Program-made: the position numbers and the translations under genes
Origin: Georgenia sp. SYP-B2076
GTDB taxonomy: Bacteria > Actinomycetota > Actinomycetes > Actinomycetales > Actinomycetaceae
Assembly: GCF_003991205.1 (NCBI RefSeq)
Contig: NZ_RXOZ01000011.1
Coordinates: forward strand, 588,745-652,744
DNA length: 64,000 nt
Direction of reading: 5' to 3'
The notes under the pieces: generated by a model
Databases searched by the model: none
Told to the model about the DNA's origin: nothing
The model's input: the letters and a program-made list of their open reading frames with translations, nothing else
Part shown: positions 33,963 to 42,997 of the stretch, piece by piece
Layout: every line of letters begins with the position of its first letter
Numbering within the stretch: the first letter of the stretch is position 1

Positions 33963-35198
33963 TCAGAAGCCCGTGCCGGTCGGTCGGGGGTAGTGCGTCC
34001 GCAGGGCGCGGACCTGGTTGACGCCCGCGAGCAGCCGGTAGGCGGTGCGCCGCAGGTTCGTGTCGGCCGGGTAGTCGAGGGGGTGCACGGCCCGGCGGCG
34101 GCGCAGCACGCCGCGCACCTTGGCGCGCAGCGACCGGTCGCACAGGTAGCGCGGCAGCACGGCGGTCGGGACGTACGCGAAGACCCCGAGGTCGGTGGCC
34201 AGCTCCGGGGCGTGCGCGCGGTGGTGCACGCGGTCCTCGACCATCGCCCGCACGGGGTTCGCGCCGCCGACGTTGATGTAGTAGTTGGACCGGCCGATCC
34301 GGGGGTTGATGTCGAGCAGGCGCGGGACGCCGTCGCGCGGGTCGATCTTGAGGTCCACGCTCGCGTAGCCGCGGTAGTCGACGGCCGTGAGCACGCGCCG
34401 GACCGTGGCGACGAGGTCGGTGTCGTACTCGACGAGCGCGATCGCGGCGTTGCCGAGGAAGGCCGGCTGGTGCAGGCCGAGGAGCACCTGGCCGGACGCG
34501 GCCATGGTCATCTCGCCGCGGCTGTCGACGTAGACGTTGACCAGCCGGTTGAACGTGTCGTCCCCGGGCACCAGCTCCTGGACGAGCATCTCGCCGCCGA
34601 ACCCGGCGTCCTTGACCGCCTGGAGGATGTCGACGACGTCGTCCACCCGGTCCGCCGCGAAGATCTTCTTGCGGCCGGGGAACTGCAGGGTCTCGTACTC
34701 CCCCGACGTGGCGGGCTTGACGACGACGGGGAAGGTGAGGTCGGCCAGGGCGCGGGGCCAGGCGAGGCGGTCCGTGCCCGGGATGTCGACGGCGACGCCG
34801 GCCGGGCCGGCCACGCCCTCGGCCCGCAGCACGCCGCCGAGCACGCCCTTGTCCCCGACCCGGTCGATCACCGCGTCGGTGGGCGTGGGGACGACGAAGC
34901 GCTCCTCCAGCCAGGCGCGCTCCCGGCGCACGAGGTCGATGTGGTGCTCGACGTTGACCATGAGGACCCGGTCGCCCGGGCGCTCGGCGGCGATGCGGTC
35001 GAGGGTGGCGAGCAGGCGCTCGTCGTCCGCGCCGGCACCCATGTAGACGTTCTCGATGATGCTGGAGTGGTCGATCGGGCCCCGCGGGCCCTCGCTGACG
35101 ACGATCGAGCGCACGCCGTAGGCCTCGTGGAAGGACCGGGCCATGGAGTAGACGCCGATGTCCGTGCCGAGGAGGACCGGTGTCAGGGGGGATGTCAT
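33963..35198 (-). CDS. ATP-grasp ligase, D-aspartate-ligase-like
   Basis: 411 residues. The start PVLLGTDIGVYSMARSFHE resembles the Enterococcus D-aspartate ligase family. ATP-grasp elements follow: FPVVVKPATSGEYE, EMLVQELVPGDDT, and the metal-binding LLDINPRIGRSNYYINVGG with Asp and Asn in usual places. D-aspartate ligase activates a D-amino acid with ATP and links it to the side chain of residue 3 in the peptidoglycan precursor. Many Micrococcales have A4-alpha walls with a dicarboxylic acid in the bridge, which needs such an enzyme. It is first in a two-gene unit with femAB. The substrate is inferred. Confidence 0.75.
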   Translation of the reverse strand: MTSPLTPVLLGTDIGVYSMARSFHEAYGVRSIVVSEGPRGPIDHSSIIENVYMGAGADDERLLATLDRIAAERPGDRVLMVNVEHHIDLVRRERAWLEERFVVPTPTDAVIDRVGDKGVLGGVLRAEGVAGPAGVAVDIPGTDRLAWPRALADLTFPVVVKPATSGEYETLQFPGRKKIFAADRVDDVVDILQAVKDAGFGGEMLVQELVPGDDTFNRLVNVYVDSRGEMTMAASGQVLLGLHQPAFLGNAAIALVEYDTDLVATVRRVLTAVDYRGYASVDLKIDPRDGVPRLLDINPRIGRSNYYINVGGANPVRAMVEDRVHHRAHAPELATDLGVFAYVPTAVLPRYLCDRSLRAKVRGVLRRRRAVHPLDYPADTNLRRTAYRLLAGVNQVRALRTHYPRPTGTGF

Positions 35199-35322
35199 TC
35201 GGTGCGGTCCTCAGCAAGCTCGTCCGGGGGCCGTGCCCTCGTGTCCGTGGTCCGGGTCAGTGTAGTCACGCGGCTGCGGCGCGCCTCTCCCCCGCCGCGC
35301 TGGTGCCACCTAGCCTGGGGCT

Positions 35323-35907
35323 GTGAAGGAAGACGTGCCGGTGGCACCACCGGACTTCCAGGAGGCGCTGCTCAGCCTGCGCGGTCACCGTCTGCGCCCC
35401 GAGCTGCACCTGGAAGAGGTGCCCGCGCCGTCCCGCATCGCGCCCTACGCCCTCGCGCTCACCGGCGAGGTCAACGCGTCCCCGCGCACCATGGACCCCG
35501 ACGGCTTCCTCGGGCACGGCCGGTTCGTCGTCCTGCACGACCCGGCCGGGCAGGAGGCCTGGCGGGGCACCTTCCGGATCATCGTGCTGGCGAAGGCGCA
35601 GCTCGAGGACGAGGTCGGGTCCGACCCGCTCCTCGGCGAGGTGGGGTGGTCGTGGCTCACCGACGCCCTGACCGAGTCGGGCGCCGGGTACCACGACCTG
35701 TCCGGCACGGTCACCCGCGTGCTCTCGGAGACCTTCGGCGGCCTGGAGCTGCGCGAGGGACAGGTCGAGCTCGAGGTCAGGGCGTCGTGGACGCCCACGA
35801 CGACGGACCTCGGCCCGCACCTGCGGGCGTGGGCGGCGCTGACGTGCACGGCGGCCGGTCTGGAGCCGCTCCCCGAGAATGTCACCGCACTCACACGGCG
35901 GCACTGA
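35323..35907 (+). CDS. DUF3000 family protein
   Basis: 194 residues. It matches the actinobacterial DUF3000 family as I recall it: PPDFQEALLSLRGHRLRPELHLEEVPAPSRIAPYA, GRFVVLHDP, EVGWSWLTDAL and LRAWAALTCTAAGLEPLPENV. No activity is known. It normally precedes ribonuclease D, as here, which suggests a role linked to RNA processing. ATG 35357 could be argued, but GTG 35323 (VKEDVPVAPPDF) keeps the conserved start. Confidence 0.75.
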   Translation: MKEDVPVAPPDFQEALLSLRGHRLRPELHLEEVPAPSRIAPYALALTGEVNASPRTMDPDGFLGHGRFVVLHDPAGQEAWRGTFRIIVLAKAQLEDEVGSDPLLGEVGWSWLTDALTESGAGYHDLSGTVTRVLSETFGGLELREGQVELEVRASWTPTTTDLGPHLRAWAALTCTAAGLEPLPENVTALTRRH

Positions 35908-35953
35908 GCGCGCCCGGGGCGCGGGCGGCGCCGCCGGACGTACGGTGGTGGCC

Positions 35954-37291
35954 GTGCCAGCCGCCACCGACGCCAGTACCCCGCCGACGCAGCCCGGGGG
36001 CCAGGCGTCCGCCGCGGCCCCGGCCGGGACCGCGGACCCAGGCCCGACGGCGATCCCCGTCGCGCCCCCCACCCACGTCGGCACGGGCGGCCTGCCGCCG
36101 GTCCCCCTGAACGCGCCCGCCGACGGCGTCCCGCCGGTCACCGACACCCCGGCCGCGCTGGACGCGGCCGTGGCCGCCCTCGCGGCCGGCGCCGGCCCGG
36201 TGGCCGTGGACGCCGAGCGCGCCTCCGGATACCGCTACGGCCAGAGCGCCTACCTGGTCCAGCTGCGCCGGTCGGGCGCCGGGACGGTCCTGGTCGACCC
36301 CGCGGCGCTGAGCGACCTGAGCGGGCTCGGCGCCGTGCTCAACCCCACCGAGTGGGTGCTGCACGCCGCCGACCAGGACCTGCCCTGCCTGCGGGAGGTC
36401 GGGCTCGCCCCCGCCGCCCTCTTCGACACCGAGCTGGCCTCGCGCCTGCTGGGCCGCGAACGGGTCGGCCTGGCCGCGGTCGTCGCGGAGAACCTGGGGT
36501 TCGCGCTCGCGAAGGAGCACTCCGCGGCCGACTGGTCGACCCGGCCGCTGCCGGAGGCCTGGCTGCGCTACGCCGCGCTCGACGTCGAGCTCCTGCTCGA
36601 GCTGCGCGAGCTGCTCAGCGCGCAGCTGGACGCGGCGGGCAAGCTCGAGTGGGCGCTGCAGGAGTTCGAGCACGTCCGCCTGGCGCCGCCCGCGCCTCCG
36701 CGCACGGACCCGTGGCGGCGCACGTCCGGGCTCCAGGTGGTGCGCAGCCCCCGCGGGCTCGCCGTCGCCCGCGAGCTGTGGAACGCCCGCGAGGACCTCG
36801 GCAGGCGGCGCGACCGCTCCCCCGGCCGCATCCTGCCCGCCGCGGCCATCGTGGCCGCGGCCGTGGCCATGCCGCGCACCGAGCGCGACCTGGTCGCCCT
36901 CAAGGAGTTCGCCGGCAAGGGCACGCGGCGCCAGGCCGCGTACTGGCAGGCCGCGATCAGCCGGGCGCTCCAGCTGCCCGAGGCCGAGCTCCCGCCGCGC
37001 CGGGCCGCACGGGAGCCGGGCCAGCTCCCCTCGCCCCGCGGGTGGACCGAGAAGAACCCGGACGCCGCCGACCGGCTCGAGGCGGTGCGCACCTGCGTGC
37101 GCGCCCTGGCCGCCGAGCTGGGCCTGCCCCAGGAGAACCTGCTCGCCCCGGCCACCCAGCGGCAGTTCGCGTGGGAGACGCAGCCCGCCCCCACCCCCGC
37201 CCAGGTCGGGGACCGCCTCGCCGCGCTCGGAGCCCGGCCGTGGCAGGTCTCCCTCGTCAGCGGGCCGCTCGCGGAGGTCCTCGGCGCCTGA
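35954..37291 (+). CDS. rnd: Ribonuclease D (3'-5' exonuclease with HRDC domain)
   Basis: About 445 residues. The DEDDy exonuclease domain has GPVAVDAERASGYRYGQSAYLVQL (motif I, Asp and Glu), WVLHAADQDLPCL (motif II) and RYAALDVELLLEL (motif III, Tyr and Asp). A helicase-and-RNase-D C-terminal (HRDC) domain follows at LAVARELWNARED. The enzyme trims 3' ends of tRNA and other structured RNAs. The N-terminus is Pro/Ala-rich and the start is uncertain: GTG 35954 is used after GGTGG, with GTG 35945 or ATG 35879 possible. Confidence 0.87.
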   Translation: MPAATDASTPPTQPGGQASAAAPAGTADPGPTAIPVAPPTHVGTGGLPPVPLNAPADGVPPVTDTPAALDAAVAALAAGAGPVAVDAERASGYRYGQSAYLVQLRRSGAGTVLVDPAALSDLSGLGAVLNPTEWVLHAADQDLPCLREVGLAPAALFDTELASRLLGRERVGLAAVVAENLGFALAKEHSAADWSTRPLPEAWLRYAALDVELLLELRELLSAQLDAAGKLEWALQEFEHVRLAPPAPPRTDPWRRTSGLQVVRSPRGLAVARELWNAREDLGRRRDRSPGRILPAAAIVAAAVAMPRTERDLVALKEFAGKGTRRQAAYWQAAISRALQLPEAELPPRRAAREPGQLPSPRGWTEKNPDAADRLEAVRTCVRALAAELGLPQENLLAPATQRQFAWETQPAPTPAQVGDRLAALGARPWQVSLVSGPLAEVLGA

Positions 37292-37414
37292 CGCGCGACG
37301 CCGGACGCGCGGCACGGTCGCCCGCCGCGCCGTCCGCGCATCCGTGTCACCGGGACCCGGTAGGCTCCCCCACAGATACCTGAGACCGACAGTGACGTCT
37401 ATCTGGGAGATCCT

Positions 37415-39550
37415 GTGCCGACCACCGCCGCACCCGAGCGCGCCACCCTGGCCCGCGGAACCGACGTCGAGGTGCCGGGCCTCGGCACGGTCCTCGTGCT
37501 CACGCTCTCGCAGGAGGACGGCAGCGACCGGCCCTGCGCGCTCGGCCCCCGCGGCGTCGCGCATCTCGAGGGAGCCGTGGCCGCCGCCGGAGACCGGGCC
37601 CGGGCCGGTGACATCGGCGCCGTCGTGCTCACCGGGACCGGGCGCACGTTCCTCGCGGGGGCGGACCTGTCCGTGATCCGCGCCGCGGACGAGCCCGCGC
37701 AGGTCCGGGAGCTCGCCGAGGCCGGGCACCGCGTCGTCGCCGCTCTCGCGGACCTCCCGGTCCCGACGCTCGCGCACCTCAACGGCGCCGCGCTCGGCGG
37801 TGGCCTCGAGGTCGCACTGGCGTGCGCCTACCGGACGGCCGCCCCCGGCGTGCAGGCCATCGGGCTGCCGGAGACCTACCTCGGCCTGCTTCCCGGCTGG
37901 GGCGGGTGCACCCTCCTGCCCCGCCTGATCGGCCCGGAGGCCGCGCTCACCGTCATCCTCGACAACCCGGCGCGGGGCAACCGGGTGCTGGACGCCCGCG
38001 CCGCCCTCGCGATCGGCCTGGTCGACGCCGTGGTCCCCGCCGCGCTCGCCCCCGCCCTCGACTGGCTGCGGCGGGTGGTCGCCGGCGAGGTCGACGTGCC
38101 CCGCCGGGTCCCGGCGCCGACCTCGCCCGGGCGGCTCGACCCCGCGGACGACGCCGAGTGGCTGGCCGCCGTCGACGCGCGCCACGAGGCGGCCCGGGCC
38201 CGGGCCGCCGGCGGCGCCCCCGCGCCGCTGCGCGCCCTCAGGACGGTGGCCGCGTCCCGGACCCGCACCAGGGCGGAGTCGTTCGCGGTGGAGGACGAGG
38301 CGCTGGTCGACCTGGTCATGACCGACGAGCTGCGGGCGGGGCTGTACGCCTTCGACCTGCTCGCCCGCCGGGGCAGGCATCCCGCCGGGCGCCCCGAGGG
38401 CGCCCCGCCGGCCGAGATCCGGTCCGTGGGCGTCGTCGGCGCGGGCCTCATGGCCGGCCAGCTCGCGCTGCTGCTGGCCCGCTCCCTGCACGTCCCCGTG
38501 ACGATGCGCGACCTGGACGACGAGCGGGCCCGGCGGGGCCTGGCGGCCGTGCACGACCAGGTCGACCGGCTGGTGGCGGGCGGCCGCCTCGGGCCGGACG
38601 AGGCGGCACAGCTCCTGCCGCTGCTGCGCGCGACGACGGACCTGGCCGACCTGGCGGGCGCCGACCTCGTCGTCGAGGCGGTCTTCGAGGACCTCGACGT
38701 CAAGCGGCGGGTCTTCGCCGAGCTCGAGACGGTGGTCGGGCCGCGGGCCGTGCTGGCCACGAACACCTCAGCCCTGTCCGTCACCGCCATGGCCGACGGG
38801 CTGGCCCACCCGGAGCGGGTGGTCGGCCTGCACTTCTTCAACCCCGTCGCCCAGATGCCGCTGGTCGAGGTGGTGCGCGCCGCGCGCACGGACGAGCCGA
38901 CCTCCGCGGCCGCGTTCGCCGTCGCCGCCGCGTGCCGCAAGAGCGCCGTCGCCGTCGCGGACGCCCCCGGGTTCGTCGTCAACCGCCTCCTCGTGCGCCT
39001 GCTCGGCGAGGTCCTCGGCGCCCTGGAGGAGGGCACGACGGTCGCCGACGCCGACCGCGCCCTCGTCCCGATGGGCCTGCCCATGGGCCCGTTCCAGCTC
39101 CTCGCGCTGGTGGGGCCCGCGGTGGCCGAGCACGTCCTGGTCACCTTGCGCCGGGCGCTCGGCGACCGGTACCCGGACTCCCCCGGGCTCGCCCGCGTGG
39201 TGAGGGAGGGCCGGAGCATCGTCGCCGCGGCGGGCCGGCCCGGCGCGTCCTCCCCGGTCGACCCGACGATCGGCGAGCTCTTCGGCTCCCGCCGCGTGCG
39301 CGAGCCGCTGGACGCCGCGGGCCTCCTCGGGCGCGTGCGGCACGCCCTGGCGGAGGAGACGGCGCTGCTGCTCGAGGAGGAGGTGGTCGGCGACGCGGGC
39401 GACGTCGACCTCGCCATGGTCCTCGGCGCGGGGTGGCCCCTGCACAACGGCGGGCTCACGCCCTACCTGGACCGCACCGGGGCCGCGGAGGAGGTCACCG
39501 GCCGGCGGTTCCACCCGCCGGGCGAGGCGAGCGTGCCCCGGCGGGACTGA
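37415..39550 (+). CDS. FadB-like enoyl-CoA hydratase/3-hydroxyacyl-CoA dehydrogenase
   Basis: 711 residues with two enzymes in one chain. The crotonase half has TGTGRTFLAGADLSVIRA, the oxyanion segment HLNGAALGGGLEVALAC and the catalytic Glu in LPETYLGLLPGWGG. The dehydrogenase half begins with the NAD site VGVVGAGLMAGQLALLLA and carries NTSALSVTAMA and GLHFFNPVAQMPLVEVV. Together they carry out the two middle steps of fatty acid beta-oxidation. Related genomes usually have a thiolase gene between rnd and this one; here the gap is only 123 bases, so the thiolase must be elsewhere. GTG 37415 is the start. Confidence 0.9.
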   Translation: MPTTAAPERATLARGTDVEVPGLGTVLVLTLSQEDGSDRPCALGPRGVAHLEGAVAAAGDRARAGDIGAVVLTGTGRTFLAGADLSVIRAADEPAQVRELAEAGHRVVAALADLPVPTLAHLNGAALGGGLEVALACAYRTAAPGVQAIGLPETYLGLLPGWGGCTLLPRLIGPEAALTVILDNPARGNRVLDARAALAIGLVDAVVPAALAPALDWLRRVVAGEVDVPRRVPAPTSPGRLDPADDAEWLAAVDARHEAARARAAGGAPAPLRALRTVAASRTRTRAESFAVEDEALVDLVMTDELRAGLYAFDLLARRGRHPAGRPEGAPPAEIRSVGVVGAGLMAGQLALLLARSLHVPVTMRDLDDERARRGLAAVHDQVDRLVAGGRLGPDEAAQLLPLLRATTDLADLAGADLVVEAVFEDLDVKRRVFAELETVVGPRAVLATNTSALSVTAMADGLAHPERVVGLHFFNPVAQMPLVEVVRAARTDEPTSAAAFAVAAACRKSAVAVADAPGFVVNRLLVRLLGEVLGALEEGTTVADADRALVPMGLPMGPFQLLALVGPAVAEHVLVTLRRALGDRYPDSPGLARVVREGRSIVAAAGRPGASSPVDPTIGELFGSRRVREPLDAAGLLGRVRHALAEETALLLEEEVVGDAGDVDLAMVLGAGWPLHNGGLTPYLDRTGAAEEVTGRRFHPPGEASVPRRD

Positions 39551-39576
39551 GGCTCCGGGCGCGGCGTGGTCGCCCG

Positions 39577-39600
39577 CGGGCGGCCACGCCTGGCCGCCCG
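39577..39600. terminator. Bidirectional terminator between fadB-like gene and pflA
   Basis: CGGGCGGCCA and TGGCCGCCCG form a perfect ten-base stem around CGCC in the 73 bases separating two convergent genes. Confidence 0.65.
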
Positions 39601-39623
39601 CCGGCCGTCCGCGTGGTCGCCCG

Positions 39624-40529
39624 TCAGTAGACGGTCAGCCCCCGGGCCCGGAACTGGTCCCGGACGCGGTCGACCGTCGCGGCGTCCGGCGCCGGCGTGT
39701 CGGTGAGCTCGTACGCCATGCCGAGCCGCTCCCACTTGTCACGGCCCATGTTGTGGAAGGGCAGGACCTCGACGCGGGCGACGTTGCTGAGGCTGGCGAC
39801 CTGGTCCGCCACGGCCTCCACGTTCTCCGGGGCGTCGGTCAGTCCCGGGACGAGCACGAACCGGATCCACATCGGTGTGCCGCGCGCGTCGAGGCGCCGG
39901 CTGAAGTCGAGCGTGGGGCCCAGGTCCCGGCCGGTGGTACGCCGGTAGGTCTCCGCGAGCCCCGACTTGATGTCGAGCAGGACGAGGTCGACGTCATCGA
40001 GGAGGGCGTCGGAGGCGTGCGCACCGAGGAACCCGGAGGTGTCGATCGTGGTGTGGACCCCCATCTCCTTGGCGCCGCGCAGCAGGCGGGCGAGGAACGC
40101 CGGCTGCATGAGCGGCTCCCCGCCGGAGACGGTCAGCCCGCCGCCGGTGGCGCGGAACACGGGCAGGTAGCGCCGCACGCGGGCGAGCAGGGTGTCGACG
40201 GCGATCGGCTCGCCGTCCTTCATCTTCAGGGTGTCGGGGTTGTGGCAGTACAGGCACCGCAGCGGGCAGCCGGCCAGGAAGACGGTCAGCCGCGTGCCGG
40301 GCCCGTCGACGGCGGTGACGAGCTCCCAGGAGTGCATGGAGCCGATGGCCCCCGCGCGGACGGCGGCGACGTGCTCGGTGTGCGTCATCTCCTCGGCGAG
40401 CTCGAGGCCGGCCGTGCCGGCGGAGCGGCGCATCCGGGGCACGGCGTCCTCGGGGATCGGCTCGTACTCGCCGTTGATGCCGTCGGGGGCGACGACACCG
40501 GCCAGGACGGGTCCGTCGGTCGTGCTCAT
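39624..40529 (-). CDS. pflA: Pyruvate formate-lyase-activating enzyme
   Basis: 301 residues from ATG 40529 with AGGAGCGAGC just upstream. The radical SAM cluster motif is CPLRCLYC (Cys88, Cys92, Cys95), followed by TVSGGEPLMQ for SAM binding. It makes the glycyl radical on PflB under anaerobic conditions. An N-terminal extension of about 50 residues precedes the usual core, longer than in E. coli PflA. It lies 85 bases downstream of pflB with a strong hairpin between them. Confidence 0.93.
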   Translation of the reverse strand: MSTTDGPVLAGVVAPDGINGEYEPIPEDAVPRMRRSAGTAGLELAEEMTHTEHVAAVRAGAIGSMHSWELVTAVDGPGTRLTVFLAGCPLRCLYCHNPDTLKMKDGEPIAVDTLLARVRRYLPVFRATGGGLTVSGGEPLMQPAFLARLLRGAKEMGVHTTIDTSGFLGAHASDALLDDVDLVLLDIKSGLAETYRRTTGRDLGPTLDFSRRLDARGTPMWIRFVLVPGLTDAPENVEAVADQVASLSNVARVEVLPFHNMGRDKWERLGMAYELTDTPAPDAATVDRVRDQFRARGLTVY

Positions 40530-40576
40530 GCTCGCTCCTGCTCCTCCGTGGTGGGTGCCCAGCGCGGCGGCCGGGT

Positions 40577-40609
40577 GGTGGGTGCCCGGCGTCGCGCCGG
40601 GCACCCACC
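40577..40609 (-). promoter_or_regulatory. Perfect intercistronic hairpin between pflB and pflA
   Basis: GGTGGGTGCCCGGC at 40577 pairs perfectly with GCCGGGCACCCACC ending 40609, and the inner GTCGC extends the stem to 15 pairs with a three-base loop. It starts six bases after the pflB stop. It could end most transcripts or protect the pflB mRNA end, giving much more PflB than activase. Confidence 0.75.
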
Positions 40610-40614
40610 CGGGG

Positions 40615-42876
40615 CTACAGGGCGCCGTGGAACGTCCGCGAGATGACGTCGAGCTGCTGCTCGCGGGTCAGCCGGACGAAGTTCACGGCGTAGCCGGACA
40701 CCCGGATCGTCAGCTGCGGGTACTTCTCCGGGTTCTCCATCGCATCGTAGAGGGTGTCCCGGTTCAGCACGTTGACGTTCATGTGGTAGCCGCGGGAGCC
40801 CATGTACGCGTCCAGGAGGCCGACCAGGTTGATGGCCTGCTCGTCCGCGGTGCGGCCCAGGCCCGACGGGACCACGGTGTTGGTCAGCGAGATGCCGTCC
40901 TGCGCCTGCGAGTACGGCAGCTTCGCCACCGACAGGGCGGAGGCGAGCATGCCGTGGGTGTCGCGGCCGTTCATCGGGTTCGCGCCCGGGGCGAACGGCG
41001 CGCCGCCGGGGCGCCCGTCCGGCGTGCTCCCGGTCTTCTTGCCGTAGACCACGTTCGAGGTGATCGTCAGCACCGACTGCGTGTGCAGCGAGTTCCGGTA
41101 GGTGGGCAGCCGACGGATCTTGGCCATGAACTTCTCGACCAGGGTCACGGCGATGGAGTCCACCCGGTCGTCGTCGTTGCCGAAGGCGGGGAACTCGCCC
41201 TCGACCTCGTAGTCCACGACCAGCCCGCTCTCGTCGCGCACGGGGCGCACGGTGGCGTACTTGATCGCCGAGAGGGAGTCGGCCGCCACCGACAGGCCCG
41301 CGATGCCGCACGCCATGGTGCGCAGCACGTCCTTGTCGTGCAGCGCCATCTCCAGACGCTCGTACGCGTACTTGTCGTGCATGTAGTGGATGCAGTTCAG
41401 GGCGTCCACGTAGGTGGCGGCGAGCCAGTCGAGCATCACGTCGTACCTGGCCACGACGTCGTCGTAGTCGAGGACGTCGCCGGTCACGGGAGCGGTGACG
41501 GGGGCGATCTGCTTGCCCGAGACCTCGTCACGGCCGCCGTTGATGGCGTACAGCATCGCCTTGGCCACGTTGACGCGCGCCCCGAAGAACTGCATCTGCT
41601 TGCCGACCCGCATGGGCGAGACGCAGCACGCGATGGCGGCGTCGTCGCCCCAGTCCTGACGGATCAGCTGGTCCGACTCGTACTGGATGGCGGAGGTGTC
41701 GATGGAGACCTGGGCGCAGAAGCGCTTGAAGCCCTCGGGGAGCTCCTCGCTCCACAGCACCGTCAGGTTCGGCTCGGGCGCCGGCCCGAGGTTGTACAGG
41801 GTCTGCAGCATCCGGAAGGAGCTCTTCGTCACCAGCGGGCGGCCGTCCTCGCCGATGCCACCGATGGACTCCGTCACCCACGTCGGGTCGCCCGAGAAGA
41901 GCTCGTCGTACTCGGGGGTCCGCAGGAAGCGCACGATGCGGAGCTTGATGACGAAGTCGTCGATCATCTCCTGCGCCTGCTCCTCGGTGAGGACGCCGTC
42001 GGCCAGGTCGCGCTGGACGAACACGTCCAGGAACGTCGAGGTGCGGCCCAGCGACATGGCGGCACCGTTCTGCTCCTTCACCGCGCCCAGGTAGGCGAAG
42101 TAGAGCCACTGGATCGCCTCGCGGGCGCTGCCGGCGGGGCCGGAGATGTCGTACCCGTACCCGGCGGCCATCTCCTTAAGCTCGGTCAGGGCCCGGATCT
42201 GCTCGCTGTTCTCCTCGCGGTCGCGGATGACGTCCTCGACGGAGCGCTCGGCGTCGAGCTCGGCCCGCTCCGCCAGCTTGCCGGCGATGAGGGCGTCGAC
42301 GCCGTACAGGGCGACGCGGCGGTAGTCGCCGATGATGCGGCCGCGGCCGTAGGCGTCCGGCAGCCCGGTGAGGATGTGCGAGCTGCGCGCCTTGCGCACG
42401 TCCGGCGGGTAGACGTCGAAGACGCCCTGGTTGTGGGTCTTGCGGTACTTGGTGAAGATGTCGCGGACGACCGGGTCGACCTCGTACCCGTAGGTCTGCA
42501 GCGAGGTCTCCACCATGCGCCACCCGCCGTACGGCATGATCGCGCGCTTCAGCGGGGCGTCGGTCTGCAGCCCGACGATGACCTCGTGGTCCTTGTCGAT
42601 GTACCCGGGCGCGTGCGCGGTGATGCCCGCCGGGGTGGTGGCGTCGACGTCGTAGACGCCCTTCTCGCGCTCCGCCGGGAACATGCCCATGAGGATGTTC
42701 CAGATGCCGGTGGTGCGTTCGGTCGGGCCGGCAAGGAAGCTCGCGTCGCCCTCGTAGGGCGTGTAGTTGGTCTGGATGAAGTCGCGCACGTCGATCGCGC
42801 TCTGCCAGGGCCCGGCGCTGAACCCGCGCCAGGGGCCGCTGGTGGCGGGGACCTCGTGGACCGTCGTGGTGGCCAT
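40615..42876 (-). CDS. pflB: Formate C-acetyltransferase (pyruvate formate-lyase)
   Basis: 753 residues, close to the E. coli enzyme. The adjacent catalytic cysteines are Cys417-Cys418 in AIACCVSPM. The glycyl radical site is Gly728 in RVSGYAVNF near the C-terminus. It splits pyruvate with CoA into acetyl-CoA and formate during fermentation. Presence with pflA says the organism can grow or survive without oxygen. A TTGAT half-site at about 42930 could belong to an FNR-type regulator, but the second half is poor. Confidence 0.96.
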   Translation of the reverse strand: MATTTVHEVPATSGPWRGFSAGPWQSAIDVRDFIQTNYTPYEGDASFLAGPTERTTGIWNILMGMFPAEREKGVYDVDATTPAGITAHAPGYIDKDHEVIVGLQTDAPLKRAIMPYGGWRMVETSLQTYGYEVDPVVRDIFTKYRKTHNQGVFDVYPPDVRKARSSHILTGLPDAYGRGRIIGDYRRVALYGVDALIAGKLAERAELDAERSVEDVIRDREENSEQIRALTELKEMAAGYGYDISGPAGSAREAIQWLYFAYLGAVKEQNGAAMSLGRTSTFLDVFVQRDLADGVLTEEQAQEMIDDFVIKLRIVRFLRTPEYDELFSGDPTWVTESIGGIGEDGRPLVTKSSFRMLQTLYNLGPAPEPNLTVLWSEELPEGFKRFCAQVSIDTSAIQYESDQLIRQDWGDDAAIACCVSPMRVGKQMQFFGARVNVAKAMLYAINGGRDEVSGKQIAPVTAPVTGDVLDYDDVVARYDVMLDWLAATYVDALNCIHYMHDKYAYERLEMALHDKDVLRTMACGIAGLSVAADSLSAIKYATVRPVRDESGLVVDYEVEGEFPAFGNDDDRVDSIAVTLVEKFMAKIRRLPTYRNSLHTQSVLTITSNVVYGKKTGSTPDGRPGGAPFAPGANPMNGRDTHGMLASALSVAKLPYSQAQDGISLTNTVVPSGLGRTADEQAINLVGLLDAYMGSRGYHMNVNVLNRDTLYDAMENPEKYPQLTIRVSGYAVNFVRLTREQQLDVISRTFHGAL

Positions 42877-42997
42877 CTGGCTGCCTCCTCGTCATGGCGA
42901 CAACCCTTGCCGCCCGATGGGATCAACTCTAAGAAACGGACATGCCGGACCCCCGGGACCTAGGGCGCAACCACGCCGTGGGGGCCGTCACACCTGC

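Noticed and set aside
42900-42945. FNR box upstream of pflB
   Set aside because: Only one TTGAT half-site is visible on the minus strand; the second half is poor, so I did not list it as a feature.
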